Assembly (NCBI RefSeq): GCF_901482695.1
Contig: NZ_LR590484.1
Span: 5,890,001-5,954,000 of the forward strand
Direction of reading: 5' to 3'
Source: Sphingobacterium thalpophilum
GTDB lineage: Bacteria > Bacteroidota > Bacteroidia > Sphingobacteriales > Sphingobacteriaceae
Length of the DNA stretch: 64,000 nucleotides
The notes beneath the pieces were generated by a model. The model ran no database searches. It worked only from the letters and a program-made list of their open reading frames with translations, and had not been told where the DNA came from. Each line of letters starts with the position of its first letter. Positions within the stretch are counted from its first letter, which is position 1. A program made the position numbers and the translations under genes. Shown in pieces: positions 1-9,773 of the stretch.

Positions 1-65
1 TATAATGCGTCATAAACCCAGTATCCAACTGAAACGACTTTGTAACATGGGAGTACTTTACGCAA

Positions 66-93
66 AAGGCCGGATCATTTTCGATCCAGCCTT
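66..93. terminator. Hairpin, possible terminator of a gene left of the window
   Basis: AAGGC-c-GGATC pairs with GATCC-a-GCCTT around a 6-base loop, giving ten paired bases with one mismatch. No good T-run follows on the plus strand; four A's precede it. It could end a transcript entering from the left edge. The rest of positions 1-245 shows no gene. Confidence 0.4.
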
Positions 94-245
94 CAAATAA
101 CTATTCTCTAACCTACGTATACCGTATCGATGGTTATATATCTAATCATTGAACAATTTTACACCAAAATGGTTTTACAATTTCGTCAAGATCCTCTATT
201 GTCAAAATTATCGAACGGTTCGCCCGGCCGACAGTCATCCGCGAA

Positions 246-452
246 ATGTCCACTAACGAACATCAACCGTTCGAAAACGAACATATAATAGACTTATCAT
301 ATTCACAATTTACTATATTTCAACCTATTAAACAATTGGCAAACGAATTGAAAAAGCCAGTTGGCTATATCCAGCCTCCGCTGGTGGTATATTTTAAACA
401 GCTCACTGATCAGCATTTATTTGCCTGGTCACTGACAAAAAATCAGATTTAA
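246..452 (+). CDS. Small hypothetical protein, 68 aa
   Basis: I do not recognise this protein. It begins with ATG, has no signal peptide or membrane segment, and is rich in Q, N and F. It ends nine bases before the permease gene at 462, so it could be the first gene of a two-gene transcript. No domain motif is visible. It may also be a chance ORF in an AT-rich leader; its position directly against the permease is the only support. Confidence 0.35.
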   Translation: MSTNEHQPFENEHIIDLSYSQFTIFQPIKQLANELKKPVGYIQPPLVVYFKQLTDQHLFAWSLTKNQI

Positions 453-461
453 CACAATGTT

Positions 462-2855
462 ATGCTAAAGACCGTTTGGAGATCCATATTAAAGACCAAA
501 TCACTGAGTGCTATACACATCATCGGGTTGGCAATATCTATCGCAGCCGCGACGCTGCTATTTTTGACCGCCATGTTTGAATTGTCTTTTGACAATTTCC
601 ATCAGGATAGCGACCGTATTGCGATGATTTATAAAAGTTCGGAGCCACAAACAGGGAAGAAAAACGAATTGTCTATGCCTACCCCCCTCGCCCCGCAACT
701 GAAGAAGGATATCCCTAGCATTGCCTATATTACCCGGTATGCAAACAGCACAATCACACTAAAAAATGGAGACAAGGAGTTTTCGTCCAACAATCGTTTT
801 GTTGATATTGACTTCTTCCAGATTTTCGATTTTCCGTTTATTGCAGGCAACAAACACGCACTTTCTGATCCGGGAAATCTGATATTGACGGAAAATATGG
901 CCCATAACCTGTTTGGCACCACGGATGTAATTGGCAAGCAGATCGAAGTCAATAATGGTGGTACTTGGCAGACCGCTACTGTCGGTGCTGTTTTAAAAAA
1001 TATTCCTGCGAATTCGAGTTTGCGCTTTTCATCTTTGTTTCGCTATGAAAATCGGCCAGGATATCAAGAGCAGACCCAACAATGGGAGAATATGAACCAC
1101 GAGGTATTTGTCAAAATGAAAAGCGAATTGAACAAGCTCAATTTCTCCAAGGAAACTCAGGCATTCACCGCACAGTTTTTTAAATCTGCGATTGACCGTC
1201 TCAAGAGGGACGGCGCAAAAGCAGACGCCGAGGGCAACTATTATAGCTTTCATTTATTACCACTGTCCAAACTTCACTCGAATGATTTTGGTACGGGCTC
1301 CTCCATCTCAGCCAGCTTCCCATGGGTTCTCTTGCTGATTTCGGCTCTGATTTTATTTATTTCCGCTTCCAACTTCGTCAATCTTTCCTTAGCCAATTCA
1401 ATCAGTAGAAGGCGGGAGATTGGAACCCGAAAAACGCTGGGCGGTACGACTTGGGATATCGTCTACCAACTTACTTTGGAATCATTTCTCCTTTGTTTCA
1501 TTGCCCTTTTGCTCGGCTTGACACTCGTGTATCTATTCCTTCCCCAGTTTAATGCGATGATGAATTATCAGCTGAAACTTCTGGAACTCCTGAACCCAAA
1601 AAATCTGATTATTTTTACTGCTGTATTTTTGATATTATCCCTAATTGCTGGTGGTCTACCAGCTTTTAGCGCGGCCCGCACCAATATCATTCTATCTTTG
1701 AAAGGTTCAGACAAAATCAAATCTTCGCGTCTCCGAAGCACTTTGACTATCCTGCAATTCGCCATTTCGATTATTTTGATTATCGCTACCATTGTGATCA
1801 GTTCCCAGATGAATTATATTGCGCACAAACCACTTGGGTTTAATAAAACAGAGGTAATCAGTATTCCTATTGGGTCTGGAATCGACAAAGAGGATGCCCT
1901 CCGCCAGATGCGTACGATCTTGGAGCAACAGCCTTGGGTGAAATCCGTGAGTGCCTCGGACTTTAATATAGGTATGGGCAGGGACGGCTCCCTTTCCACA
2001 AGCATCTTCGGTTTTGAACATCAAAACAGAGAAATTAAAACCAACTATATGCGAGTGGATTATGATTATCTCAAAACACTGGACATTAAATTGATCGCCG
2101 GAAGAGACTTTGACAAAAAATTCACCACCGACAGCAATGCGTTGATCATTAACAAAGCCATGGCCGCACAATTTGGCGGCGCCGATCAGGTGCTTGACAA
2201 AAAAATAGACATTAATGGCGGGAGCACCGTGATCGGAATTATGGATGACTTTAATTTTCGGGATCTCAGAACAGCAATTGAGCCATTAACTATTTCGGTA
2301 AATCCCAAGGTATTTACAGTCGAGTATATCTTTGTTCGTGTTGCGGCTGGCCAAGTTTCCCTGACTTTGGATAAAATCAACGACATTTGGAAAAAATTGA
2401 ATCCGAAAGCCAGCATTCCTGCCTCCTATCTAGATGAAAACACACAAAATCTCTACCAATCGGAAAGGACATTCTCAAAAATTGTGATAAGCGGTACAGG
2501 TATAGCGATCATCATTTCCTGTTTAGGACTGTTTGGGCTAGCTTTACTATCCATAAACACCAGGATAAAAGAGATCGGTATACGCAAAGTCCTCGGATCC
2601 ACCGTTTCAGGGATTATCATATTACTTTCGAGGGATTTTATTCGGCTGGTCCTGATCGCCTTTCTGATTGCCGCTCCATTTGCTTGGTGGACGATGCACA
2701 ACTGGCTGCAGACCTTTGCCTATCGGATTGATATCCAATGGTGGATGTTTGTCCTGGCCGGAGGACTAGCCATCACAATCGCCTGGTGTACCATTGCCTG
2801 GCAAGCATTTCGAGCAGCCAGTACAAACATTGTCGAAAGCCTAAAGGACGAATAA
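462..2855 (+). CDS. MacB/FtsX-type ABC transporter permease
   Basis: The 797-residue protein has the layout of the large Bacteroidota MacB-like permeases. One N-terminal membrane segment (about residues 14-36) is followed by a periplasmic MacB_PCD-like domain, then membrane segments near 288, 336, 381 and 427. A second periplasmic domain follows, then three C-terminal segments near 674, 726 and 759. The repeated motif 'REIGTRKTLG' (after the first block) and 'KEIGIRKVLG' (near 700) is the FtsX coupling sequence that contacts the ATPase. It has no ATPase domain, so it should use the separate ATPase encoded at 6685-7386. It is transcribed toward the TolC gene, 28 bases away and convergent. These permeases drive export or mechanotransmission rather than import; the substrate cannot be read from sequence. 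Confidence 0.92.
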   Translation: MLKTVWRSILKTKSLSAIHIIGLAISIAAATLLFLTAMFELSFDNFHQDSDRIAMIYKSSEPQTGKKNELSMPTPLAPQLKKDIPSIAYITRYANSTITLKNGDKEFSSNNRFVDIDFFQIFDFPFIAGNKHALSDPGNLILTENMAHNLFGTTDVIGKQIEVNNGGTWQTATVGAVLKNIPANSSLRFSSLFRYENRPGYQEQTQQWENMNHEVFVKMKSELNKLNFSKETQAFTAQFFKSAIDRLKRDGAKADAEGNYYSFHLLPLSKLHSNDFGTGSSISASFPWVLLLISALILFISASNFVNLSLANSISRRREIGTRKTLGGTTWDIVYQLTLESFLLCFIALLLGLTLVYLFLPQFNAMMNYQLKLLELLNPKNLIIFTAVFLILSLIAGGLPAFSAARTNIILSLKGSDKIKSSRLRSTLTILQFAISIILIIATIVISSQMNYIAHKPLGFNKTEVISIPIGSGIDKEDALRQMRTILEQQPWVKSVSASDFNIGMGRDGSLSTSIFGFEHQNREIKTNYMRVDYDYLKTLDIKLIAGRDFDKKFTTDSNALIINKAMAAQFGGADQVLDKKIDINGGSTVIGIMDDFNFRDLRTAIEPLTISVNPKVFTVEYIFVRVAAGQVSLTLDKINDIWKKLNPKASIPASYLDENTQNLYQSERTFSKIVISGTGIAIIISCLGLFGLALLSINTRIKEIGIRKVLGSTVSGIIILLSRDFIRLVLIAFLIAAPFAWWTMHNWLQTFAYRIDIQWWMFVLAGGLAITIAWCTIAWQAFRAASTNIVESLKDE

Positions 2856-2883
2856 AATTGCTGTTGCGGCGACGAAATAGACG

Positions 2884-4188
2884 CTATTGCATAGTATTGA
2901 CCATTTCTATTGCCATCAATTTGTATAAATGGTTTTTTAACAAGTCATACGAAGCCGAGAGTACCTGGTTTTTGGCCGCTTTGTAAGCCGAAATATCCAC
3001 CCTGCCAAATTCAAACTTGGTACGCGTAGTTTGCAGTGACTTTTTTGAAGCTTCCAGATGCTCATATAGGACTGGATATAGGCCCTCGTATTGCCTTATC
3101 TTTTGTTGTTCCTGTTCATACCTATTGTCGAGATCCAGTCTGGTTTTTTCCAGAATGAGCTGTTGCTCCTGCATTTCAATCCGTTTCACCTTTCTGGCCC
3201 GCATGCGGTCGCCGCGGGAGAATAACGGAACAATGAGATTCAGCCCCAAAAATTGATTTTTGTTATTGCTCAACTGATTATCAAATTTTAGAGAGGTATC
3301 CCACACATCCTTTATCTTATTGGAATAGAAAGTGCCGAAAGAATATGAAAGCGTGAGCTTTGGAAGCATCGGCCCGAGCAATTGCTTATACTCATGCTCC
3401 AGCCGCTCCCTTTTCGTTTGTTCCAATCTGATCTTGGGATGCTCAGAAAGGTTTGTACGACTCTGCTGTAGTACGATTTCCTCATGTACCAACACCATAT
3501 CATCCGGTTTTAGGACATTATCATTCATCAGTTGTAACAAGGCCAGCTTTTGATTTTCCTCATCTTGAATAGTCTGTTGCAGTATCTTTTTTTCTTCCGT
3601 ATAAACGACCCGAATGTCGTACATGTCACTTTCGGACTTCGCACCCTCAGCCACTTCCTGACTAATCCGTTCCACCTGCTCCTGAGAATTCCTCAGCTGT
3701 TCTTCAATCACTTTTTTCCATTCCTGAGCCGCCAGAGCATCGTAATAGGTCTGAATCAAGTTCATCTGGAATTCCCGCTCGATGACAGATCTGCTTTGTA
3801 GGCTGATGATATGATCGTCGGCCTGAAGTGTTGACTCCCATAATTCAGCAAAATTAAACAGGTTGATAGATCCGTCAAGTCCGAAATTGTCAGACTGTAT
3901 ATTAGACTCAATACGGGCGTTGGATGCCGGATCGATGGTGGATCCAAAATAGTAGTTGTGCGATATACTTCCTGAAATCTGCGGTAAAAAACGGCTAGCT
4001 TTACTGCGCCGCCCTTTCTCGGCACGCATCACCTTCAGTTGCTCTATTTGAAATTGTAGATTGTTATCCAATCCGCGGCGGATGCAGTCCTTCAATGTGA
4101 CGGTAACCGTCTGTGCTGCAACCGTTACAGGCTTTACGCAGCACAGGATCATAAATCCGAAAATAAATATATTTAACAGTCTATCCAT
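2884..4188 (-). CDS. TolC-family outer membrane efflux protein
   Basis: The 434-residue protein begins with a signal peptide (hydrophobic core near residues 5-24, ending 'VAAQ'). It then has the two long, Gln- and Glu-rich alpha-helical stretches typical of OEP/TolC proteins (about 110-220 and 300-420). The mature start 'LKDCIRRGLDNN' matches the usual 'L..ai..AL.nN' opening of the family. It should form the outer-membrane channel for the adjoining ABC permease and HlyD adaptor. It is the last gene of the minus-strand operon, 32 bases after the permease. Confidence 0.9.
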   Translation of the reverse strand: MDRLLNIFIFGFMILCCVKPVTVAAQTVTVTLKDCIRRGLDNNLQFQIEQLKVMRAEKGRRSKASRFLPQISGSISHNYYFGSTIDPASNARIESNIQSDNFGLDGSINLFNFAELWESTLQADDHIISLQSRSVIEREFQMNLIQTYYDALAAQEWKKVIEEQLRNSQEQVERISQEVAEGAKSESDMYDIRVVYTEEKKILQQTIQDEENQKLALLQLMNDNVLKPDDMVLVHEEIVLQQSRTNLSEHPKIRLEQTKRERLEHEYKQLLGPMLPKLTLSYSFGTFYSNKIKDVWDTSLKFDNQLSNNKNQFLGLNLIVPLFSRGDRMRARKVKRIEMQEQQLILEKTRLDLDNRYEQEQQKIRQYEGLYPVLYEHLEASKKSLQTTRTKFEFGRVDISAYKAAKNQVLSASYDLLKNHLYKLMAIEMVNTMQ

Positions 4189-4220
4189 GTTTAATTAGAT
4201 ACGCCAAACGAGTAAGCGTC

Positions 4221-6638
4221 TTATTCGTATTTAAGATAAGTAAGTGAATTGATCCTGGTCGCTGCAATGGCTTTGCTCAGTACTACCGCCAAGGTCAATC
4301 CCAGCATCATCAGCAACGAGACCGGAAAAGCGTAGAGAGGAAGCTCGATGCGATAAGCAAAATTGCTGAGCCATTTCTGCATCAGGTAGAAGCTCGGTAA
4401 AACCGCGATTACAAAACCGGCAACCAGCAGCACCAGGTATTGTTTAATCAGATTCACGACCAATTCTCGCGTTTCAGCGCCCAGTACTTTCTTAATGGCG
4501 ATCTCTTTATATCGGCGTTCCATCGTATAAGATGCGAGCGCAAACAACCCCAGTAGCGAAATGCTGATCACCACGACCGTCAGAATATTAAATACGTTGC
4601 GTTGTTTCACATACTGTTGATAGGTCCTTGCAAACGCCTTATCCACAAAATCGTACGCAAACGGGCGTTCGGCATCCACATTCTTCTTCCAGTAGCTTTC
4701 AATTGCCGAAATAGTCTTATCCATGTGCTCGGGTTTGACCTTGACAACTAAAGAATTGATATTACTTTGCATCCACGGAATAGTATTAAAATGGAAAATT
4801 GTCATCGGCGGGACTTTATTGTCAAGACCAAAAAGATGAAAATCGTCCACAATACCTACGATAGTCAATTCTTGGCCGTTCCGGTTAATCTTTTTGTTAA
4901 GCGGATCTTTCTCCCCAATAGCTTCCAGTGCAGTTTTATTCAACAGTACGGAATGGATTGTATCCGAAGACAGAGATGGTTGTAATTTTCTTCCCTGTAC
5001 TATTTTGATCCCATACATATCCAGCGTATTAAAATCGATTGCAATATTTTGCGATTGTACATTCTTATCTCTATAGATAATAGCGGACGATGATGCAGCA
5101 CCCGTGCCGATGACAAAACTGGAGGTACTCACATCCGCGACACCGGCAATTTTATTCAACTCTTGTCTAATTTGCTGATACTGTTTGAATTTATTGTTGT
5201 ATTGATTTGGCCATTCGATGCTTATTATCTGATCACCGTTAAAACCAAGATCTTTTTCCATGGCGAATTTTACCTGTAGAGATACGACGATCCCCGAAAT
5301 GATAAAGAAGGTGGCTATACAAAATTGGAGCACAATCATCGTATTCCGGATCCAGATACCTGACTGGCTTCGGGAAAAGTTGCCCTTGACGACCTTGAGA
5401 ATTTCGAATTTCGCAATATACAGCGCTGGTAGGACACCCGCCAGCAGTATAATAACCAGTAGCAGGCCCAGAAAATGCAATCCATATTGTCCAAAATCCA
5501 TTGCCAATTGTTTATCAAGTAAGCTATTATATAGTGGCAATAGCACTTCGACCAGCGCAAAAGTTAAGAGGATCGCAATCAAGGCGGTCAGAGCAGTTTC
5601 CAAAACCATCTGTAAGATCACATCTTTTCGAGTAGCGCCGATTACTTTCCGAACACCTATTTCTTTCGCTCTTTTCATGGCATATGCAGTAGAGAGGTTG
5701 ATATAATTGAAAATGGAGATCACCAGGATGAGTATACATAAACCCACATTAATAATCAGAAATGTTCTATTTCCTTTTCCTTCAGGAAGTCCCGTAGGCA
5801 TGTCTGATGCATCCAGACGGCTATTTGCCAAGATGGTCAGATGAAAAGCAAACTTGCCATACTTTTCCTCGTAAGCGTCCTTGCTAATTCCCGCCTCCTG
5901 GGCCTGTTGGTTTGTAAAAAATTCATCCATAATCACATTCAGCGACCGTTGGACAGCCTCCAGCTGTCCAACGGTTTTCGCCTTAACCAGCAGACCGTAG
6001 TTGAAGTCGCTCATATTCTTGGACTGAACGCCATTTTTAATCGTGTTATCCATATCATGGAGCAACATGTTTGGTTTAACGGATGTCTTATCGTTCAATT
6101 TATAGACTGCTGCGACAATACGTTCATTATTATAGGAATTGGTAATAATTTTTCCGATCGGATTTTCATCCCCAAAAATTTCTCTTGCTACCGAAGCTTC
6201 CAGCGCTACAGCTTTACTGTTCTCTTTGTATTGATTCAGGTCCCCCTGGACAATCTCAAAAGGAAAGAAATCAAAGAAATTCTGCTGTGCGTCTAAGATA
6301 TTTTTGATGAAAGTCGATTTGCCTCGGTATCGATACGGCTCATTGATTGCTTGAGATGCATAGTAGAGGTAGCTATCAAGTTCCGCGCTTCGTTCTTTCA
6401 GCATCGCACCTAACGGCGCCACCATCCAGGCCCATTTGTTTTCCCTGAATTCAATGGTGACTTCTGCAATACGGTCTTTGTCGGGGACCCACTTGTTATA
6501 AGCATGTTCGTCTTCCCAGTACAATGACGCCAAAACCACGCCTGTCATTCCTATGGCCAAGCCAAGCACTGTCAGCAAGGAAAAAAGCTTATTCTGCAGA
6601 AAATTGTAAACAAATATCTTCAACCAGTTTTTTAACAT
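4221..6638 (-). CDS. MacB/FtsX-type ABC transporter permease
   Basis: The 805-residue protein is a second permease of the same family as the one at 462, with one N-terminal membrane segment, two periplasmic domains and seven further predicted segments. The coupling motifs are 'KEIGVRKVIG' in the middle and 'KEIAIKKVLG' near residue 720. It lies in an operon order HlyD - transglutaminase - ATPase - permease - TolC, so it is the main membrane partner of the ATPase encoded 46 bases upstream. With the permease at 462 the cluster encodes two full-length permeases for one ATPase. They may form alternative homodimers or a heterodimer; this is inference. Confidence 0.92.
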   Translation of the reverse strand: MLKNWLKIFVYNFLQNKLFSLLTVLGLAIGMTGVVLASLYWEDEHAYNKWVPDKDRIAEVTIEFRENKWAWMVAPLGAMLKERSAELDSYLYYASQAINEPYRYRGKSTFIKNILDAQQNFFDFFPFEIVQGDLNQYKENSKAVALEASVAREIFGDENPIGKIITNSYNNERIVAAVYKLNDKTSVKPNMLLHDMDNTIKNGVQSKNMSDFNYGLLVKAKTVGQLEAVQRSLNVIMDEFFTNQQAQEAGISKDAYEEKYGKFAFHLTILANSRLDASDMPTGLPEGKGNRTFLIINVGLCILILVISIFNYINLSTAYAMKRAKEIGVRKVIGATRKDVILQMVLETALTALIAILLTFALVEVLLPLYNSLLDKQLAMDFGQYGLHFLGLLLVIILLAGVLPALYIAKFEILKVVKGNFSRSQSGIWIRNTMIVLQFCIATFFIISGIVVSLQVKFAMEKDLGFNGDQIISIEWPNQYNNKFKQYQQIRQELNKIAGVADVSTSSFVIGTGAASSSAIIYRDKNVQSQNIAIDFNTLDMYGIKIVQGRKLQPSLSSDTIHSVLLNKTALEAIGEKDPLNKKINRNGQELTIVGIVDDFHLFGLDNKVPPMTIFHFNTIPWMQSNINSLVVKVKPEHMDKTISAIESYWKKNVDAERPFAYDFVDKAFARTYQQYVKQRNVFNILTVVVISISLLGLFALASYTMERRYKEIAIKKVLGAETRELVVNLIKQYLVLLVAGFVIAVLPSFYLMQKWLSNFAYRIELPLYAFPVSLLMMLGLTLAVVLSKAIAATRINSLTYLKYE

Positions 6639-6684
6639 GATCTATGTATTTTAAAAGAAATAGGTATTTCGTTGATTACTTGAC

Positions 6685-7386
6685 TTAGGACTGAAACACA
6701 TCCACCACCCGTTGATTGACTTTCTCGCTTAGGATCTCTCCATCCTTCATCGTGATGATTTTTTGGGAATACGAAGCATCGTGGGCCGAGTGAGTTACCA
6801 TCAGGATGGTTGTACCTTGTGCGTGCAACTTGGTCAGCAGTTCCATCACTTCGTTGCCATTGTTGCTGTCCAGATTTCCCGTAGGTTCGTCTGCTAAGAT
6901 GATTTTTGGATTACAGATCAGTGCCCTTGCCACGGCTACCCGCTGCTGCTGCCCTCCCGAAAGCTGTTGGGGATGGTGTTGTAATCTATGGGAGATATTC
7001 AATTTCTCGGCCATTTCCCTGACCTTTTGTTTGCGCTGCGCCGCAGGGACTTTATTGTAGATCAATGGGAGTTCTATATTATCGTACACATTCAATTCAT
7101 CGATAAGGTTAAAATTCTGGAAGATAAAACCAATATTGGTTTTGCGCATCCGGGACCGCTCTACTTCGTTCATGCCGGCCACTTCCTTCCCCAGCAATAG
7201 ATATGATCCTGAGCTGATCTCATCCAGTAAGCCGATAATGTTCAATAATGTCGACTTTCCACAGCCCGACGGCCCCATGATCGAAACGAATTCACCTTCT
7301 GCAATGTGCAGGCTAACATGGTTAAGCGCCCGTGTCTGCACATCTGCAGTGGCAAATACACGGCTTAAATCTTTTATCTGTATCAT
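6685..7386 (-). CDS. ABC transporter ATP-binding protein (LolD/MacB type)
   Basis: This cytoplasmic 233-residue ATPase powers the adjoining permease. All nucleotide-binding motifs are present: Walker A 'GPSGCGKST', Q-loop 'FQNFNL', signature 'LSGGQQQRVAVARAL', Walker B 'IILADEPTGNLDS', and the switch His in 'MVTHSAHDAS'. The start is set at 'MIQIKDLSRVF' (7386). A longer frame reaches 7533, but its extra residues are unlike the family and would overlap the transglutaminase gene. The chosen start leaves 16 bases after that gene's stop. The closest families are LolD, MacB and FtsE ATPases, which work with FtsX-like permeases. Confidence 0.95.
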   Translation of the reverse strand: MIQIKDLSRVFATADVQTRALNHVSLHIAEGEFVSIMGPSGCGKSTLLNIIGLLDEISSGSYLLLGKEVAGMNEVERSRMRKTNIGFIFQNFNLIDELNVYDNIELPLIYNKVPAAQRKQKVREMAEKLNISHRLQHHPQQLSGGQQQRVAVARALICNPKIILADEPTGNLDSNNGNEVMELLTKLHAQGTTILMVTHSAHDASYSQKIITMKDGEILSEKVNQRVVDVFQS

Positions 7387-7402
7387 TATGTTGTTGACTG
7401 TA

Positions 7403-8530
7403 TTAAGGTTTGACCCAAAATAAGTTGGGGTTGTTGGTTTTATAACGTGTAAATTTAGTCCCTGTATCCTGCCGTACCTGTTCCATATGCTGCGGCGTTT
7501 GGTTGAGGGCATCCAGAGGTAGCAGTTCGACATATTGGATATCTTTTACCGCTGCCCAGGTTTCAGCATTATAGCAGCTGTATGCCGGAGCTTCAATGCG
7601 GTATAGATTTTTTGCCATGTAATTTTCCAGATAATCATACTTCGTTTGTGTCACCTTATTGTTCCAGTTGGCGTCCGGATTTAAAATTAATGGCTGGTTG
7701 TTCACAAGGCGGCTTCGTACCTCAGCTACACCAAGCAATTCCCCCTTTTCATTCATTACGTAGGCATTGAAGGTAGGATCTATCCACACCCAACTATTGG
7801 TCTCCTCATTAAAGACCATATTGATAACATGGCAATCGTCAAACTTTAATTCCTTGGGCATACAGGTAATATATCTCGATTTAAAACCCATCGCCAGGTA
7901 GCATTCATTAAGCACCATAGCCATCATCCGGCAATTGACACCCCGGTCTTCCTCCTGACAGATCCGGATCAGATCGACCGTATTCTTCAATACGGGATTT
8001 TCACTTCCGCCATCATGACGGATAATATTGTGTACCCAGTTCATCAGGTTGATAAATTTAGCGTTCATCGATCCCTCGCCAGCGATCGAATCCAGATTAA
8101 ATTTTTGTCTGATGCTCTTCAGCTCAGGACTTTCTTTATTTTGGTAAGTAAACGTTGGGACCTCGCGACGATCATCGCTATTATATTTCGCCGCCGCCTT
8201 AAGCTGATCCAGACGTGATGGTTGATACTCAACCCTTGTCCAAGCAGTATCATTTTTATAGATCACATTAAAGTCGACAGGATTCTTTTTATCGACTACA
8301 ATACTTATCGAATCGATATCGGTATAAAAAGTCACCTTTTTAGCGGACGTCTTATATGGGTCCGGTTTCAATTCAGGTGAAATATTCCATGAATCTTTAA
8401 GGTATCGTCCATCCACGCGTATGGACATTTTCGGACCATTCGACCTGATACTCGGTCTTCCTTTTTGAGCTGTAGCGACCAGGCTAAATCCGATACAGGA
8501 TAATAGAAGTAAATATTTTGCTGTCTTCAT
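7403..8530 (-). CDS. Secreted transglutaminase-like (papain-fold) protein
   Basis: The 375-residue protein has a signal peptide ending 'VATAQ'. Its C-terminal half carries a transglutaminase core: the Cys in 'GVNCRMMAMVL', the His in 'DDCHVINMVF' and the Asp in 'WIDPTFN', in the right order and spacing. The N-terminal 130 residues are unassigned. Bacterial members of this superfamily are often cysteine proteases or peptidoglycan-processing enzymes rather than crosslinking enzymes. The gene is inside the export operon, two bases after the HlyD gene and 16 before the ATPase gene. The product probably acts in the periplasm on the exported substrate or on the envelope; that role is inference. Confidence 0.85.
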   Translation of the reverse strand: MKTAKYLLLLSCIGFSLVATAQKGRPSIRSNGPKMSIRVDGRYLKDSWNISPELKPDPYKTSAKKVTFYTDIDSISIVVDKKNPVDFNVIYKNDTAWTRVEYQPSRLDQLKAAAKYNSDDRREVPTFTYQNKESPELKSIRQKFNLDSIAGEGSMNAKFINLMNWVHNIIRHDGGSENPVLKNTVDLIRICQEEDRGVNCRMMAMVLNECYLAMGFKSRYITCMPKELKFDDCHVINMVFNEETNSWVWIDPTFNAYVMNEKGELLGVAEVRSRLVNNQPLILNPDANWNNKVTQTKYDYLENYMAKNLYRIEAPAYSCYNAETWAAVKDIQYVELLPLDALNQTPQHMEQVRQDTGTKFTRYKTNNPNLFWVKP

Positions 8531-8531
8531 T

Positions 8532-9773
8532 TTATTTTGTTAATTCAATTTTTTCGATACTTTTATAATCATCATATTTTGAAATAATCACCTCGTCTCC
8601 AGTTTTCAGTCCGTCCAATACTTCATAATAATATGGATTTTCACGACCGAGCTGTATAAGCTTTTTCCGGGCTTGATTGCCGTCCACAACAAAGACATAT
8701 TTTCCTTGGGCAACCGTGTTGAAGCTTCCTTTTGGAATCACGAGCTTATCTTCCCTTCCGGAGAGGATCAACTTGACACCAAAAGATAAACCCTCTTGCA
8801 GACCCGGCAGTTGTCCGCCACCAAAACCCAGTTCCACTTTAAACTGTCCGCTTTTTACTTCAGGCAGTATTTTAATGACCTTTACGTCTACTGATTTGCC
8901 TTTGTATTCAATCGTACCTTTTTGCCCCATATTTACTTTATCGAGATAAAACTCATCCACCATTGCAGTCAATTTGTAGCCTTTCATCACATCGATTTTT
9001 CCAATAGCAGTACCTGCCGGAATATTTTCTCCAAGACTGGCTTCAAAAGAACTCAGTCGGCCCGATACGGGAGCCACCACCAAGAAATTCTTCTTATTGG
9101 CGCGCAGGGTTTCCAAACTCCGTTCCATAATAGCCAGAGCCTGATTGATCTGTTTCATCTGCACCGCATTGGTCTCTTTTTCCCTTTGAATGCTCCGTTG
9201 GATGATGTCTTTGCGTTCATTTTGGTATCTTAATTTCTCCAGACCTGCAGCATACTCATTCTTGGCAAGAATTTTCCTGTTGTAAAGTTTATCGTTGAGT
9301 TCTGATTCCATCTTTGCAGCATTGTAATCGTGCTCGATCAACACCAGCTCCTTAGAAAGTTCAAGTTCCTGATTACGGATATTCAGCTTGGCTACGTTCA
9401 ACTGGTTGATCTGCTCGATGATTCCGGTTTCTTGTGACAGATAGTTGAATTCCGTGTTCGGATTATAAATACGTGCGATAGGCGTACCTTGCGTCACCAT
9501 CGCCCCGTTCTCTACATAACGCTCCTGCACCGACCCTCCTTCGACCACATTCACCAAAACGGTATTCAGCGGATCCACTTGCGCCTGGAAGAGGACAAAG
9601 TCCTCAAATGCATCTGTTTTAACCTTTTTGATCAGTACCTCACTCCGCTTTACCGCCAGGCTACGAGGCCTATTGATCAGGTAAACACTCATCCCCATAA
9701 ATGCTAAAATTCCCAGACTTGCTATGGCTATAAATTGTTTTTTTCTATTTTTACGGGGTACAATGATATCCAT
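8532..9773 (-). CDS. HlyD/MacA-type periplasmic adaptor protein
   Basis: This 413-residue membrane fusion protein has an N-terminal anchor (about residues 12-30). A split biotinyl-lipoyl domain ('GGSVQERYVENGAMV') flanks a long coiled coil (about 115-230), followed by a beta-barrel domain and a membrane-proximal domain. Families of this kind bridge an inner-membrane pump to a TolC channel. It is the first gene of the minus-strand operon. Its upstream region is shared with the divergent response-regulator gene, which fits control by that regulator. No TAnnTTTG box is visible upstream. Confidence 0.92.
   Translation of the reverse strand: MDIIVPRKNRKKQFIAIASLGILAFMGMSVYLINRPRSLAVKRSEVLIKKVKTDAFEDFVLFQAQVDPLNTVLVNVVEGGSVQERYVENGAMVTQGTPIARIYNPNTEFNYLSQETGIIEQINQLNVAKLNIRNQELELSKELVLIEHDYNAAKMESELNDKLYNRKILAKNEYAAGLEKLRYQNERKDIIQRSIQREKETNAVQMKQINQALAIMERSLETLRANKKNFLVVAPVSGRLSSFEASLGENIPAGTAIGKIDVMKGYKLTAMVDEFYLDKVNMGQKGTIEYKGKSVDVKVIKILPEVKSGQFKVELGFGGGQLPGLQEGLSFGVKLILSGREDKLVIPKGSFNTVAQGKYVFVVDGNQARKKLIQLGRENPYYYEVLDGLKTGDEVIISKYDDYKSIEKIELTK

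Noticed and set aside
7387..7533. N-terminal extension of the ABC ATPase
   Set aside because: The extra 49 residues are antisense-like, overlap the transglutaminase gene on the same strand, and are absent from LolD/MacB-type ATPases.
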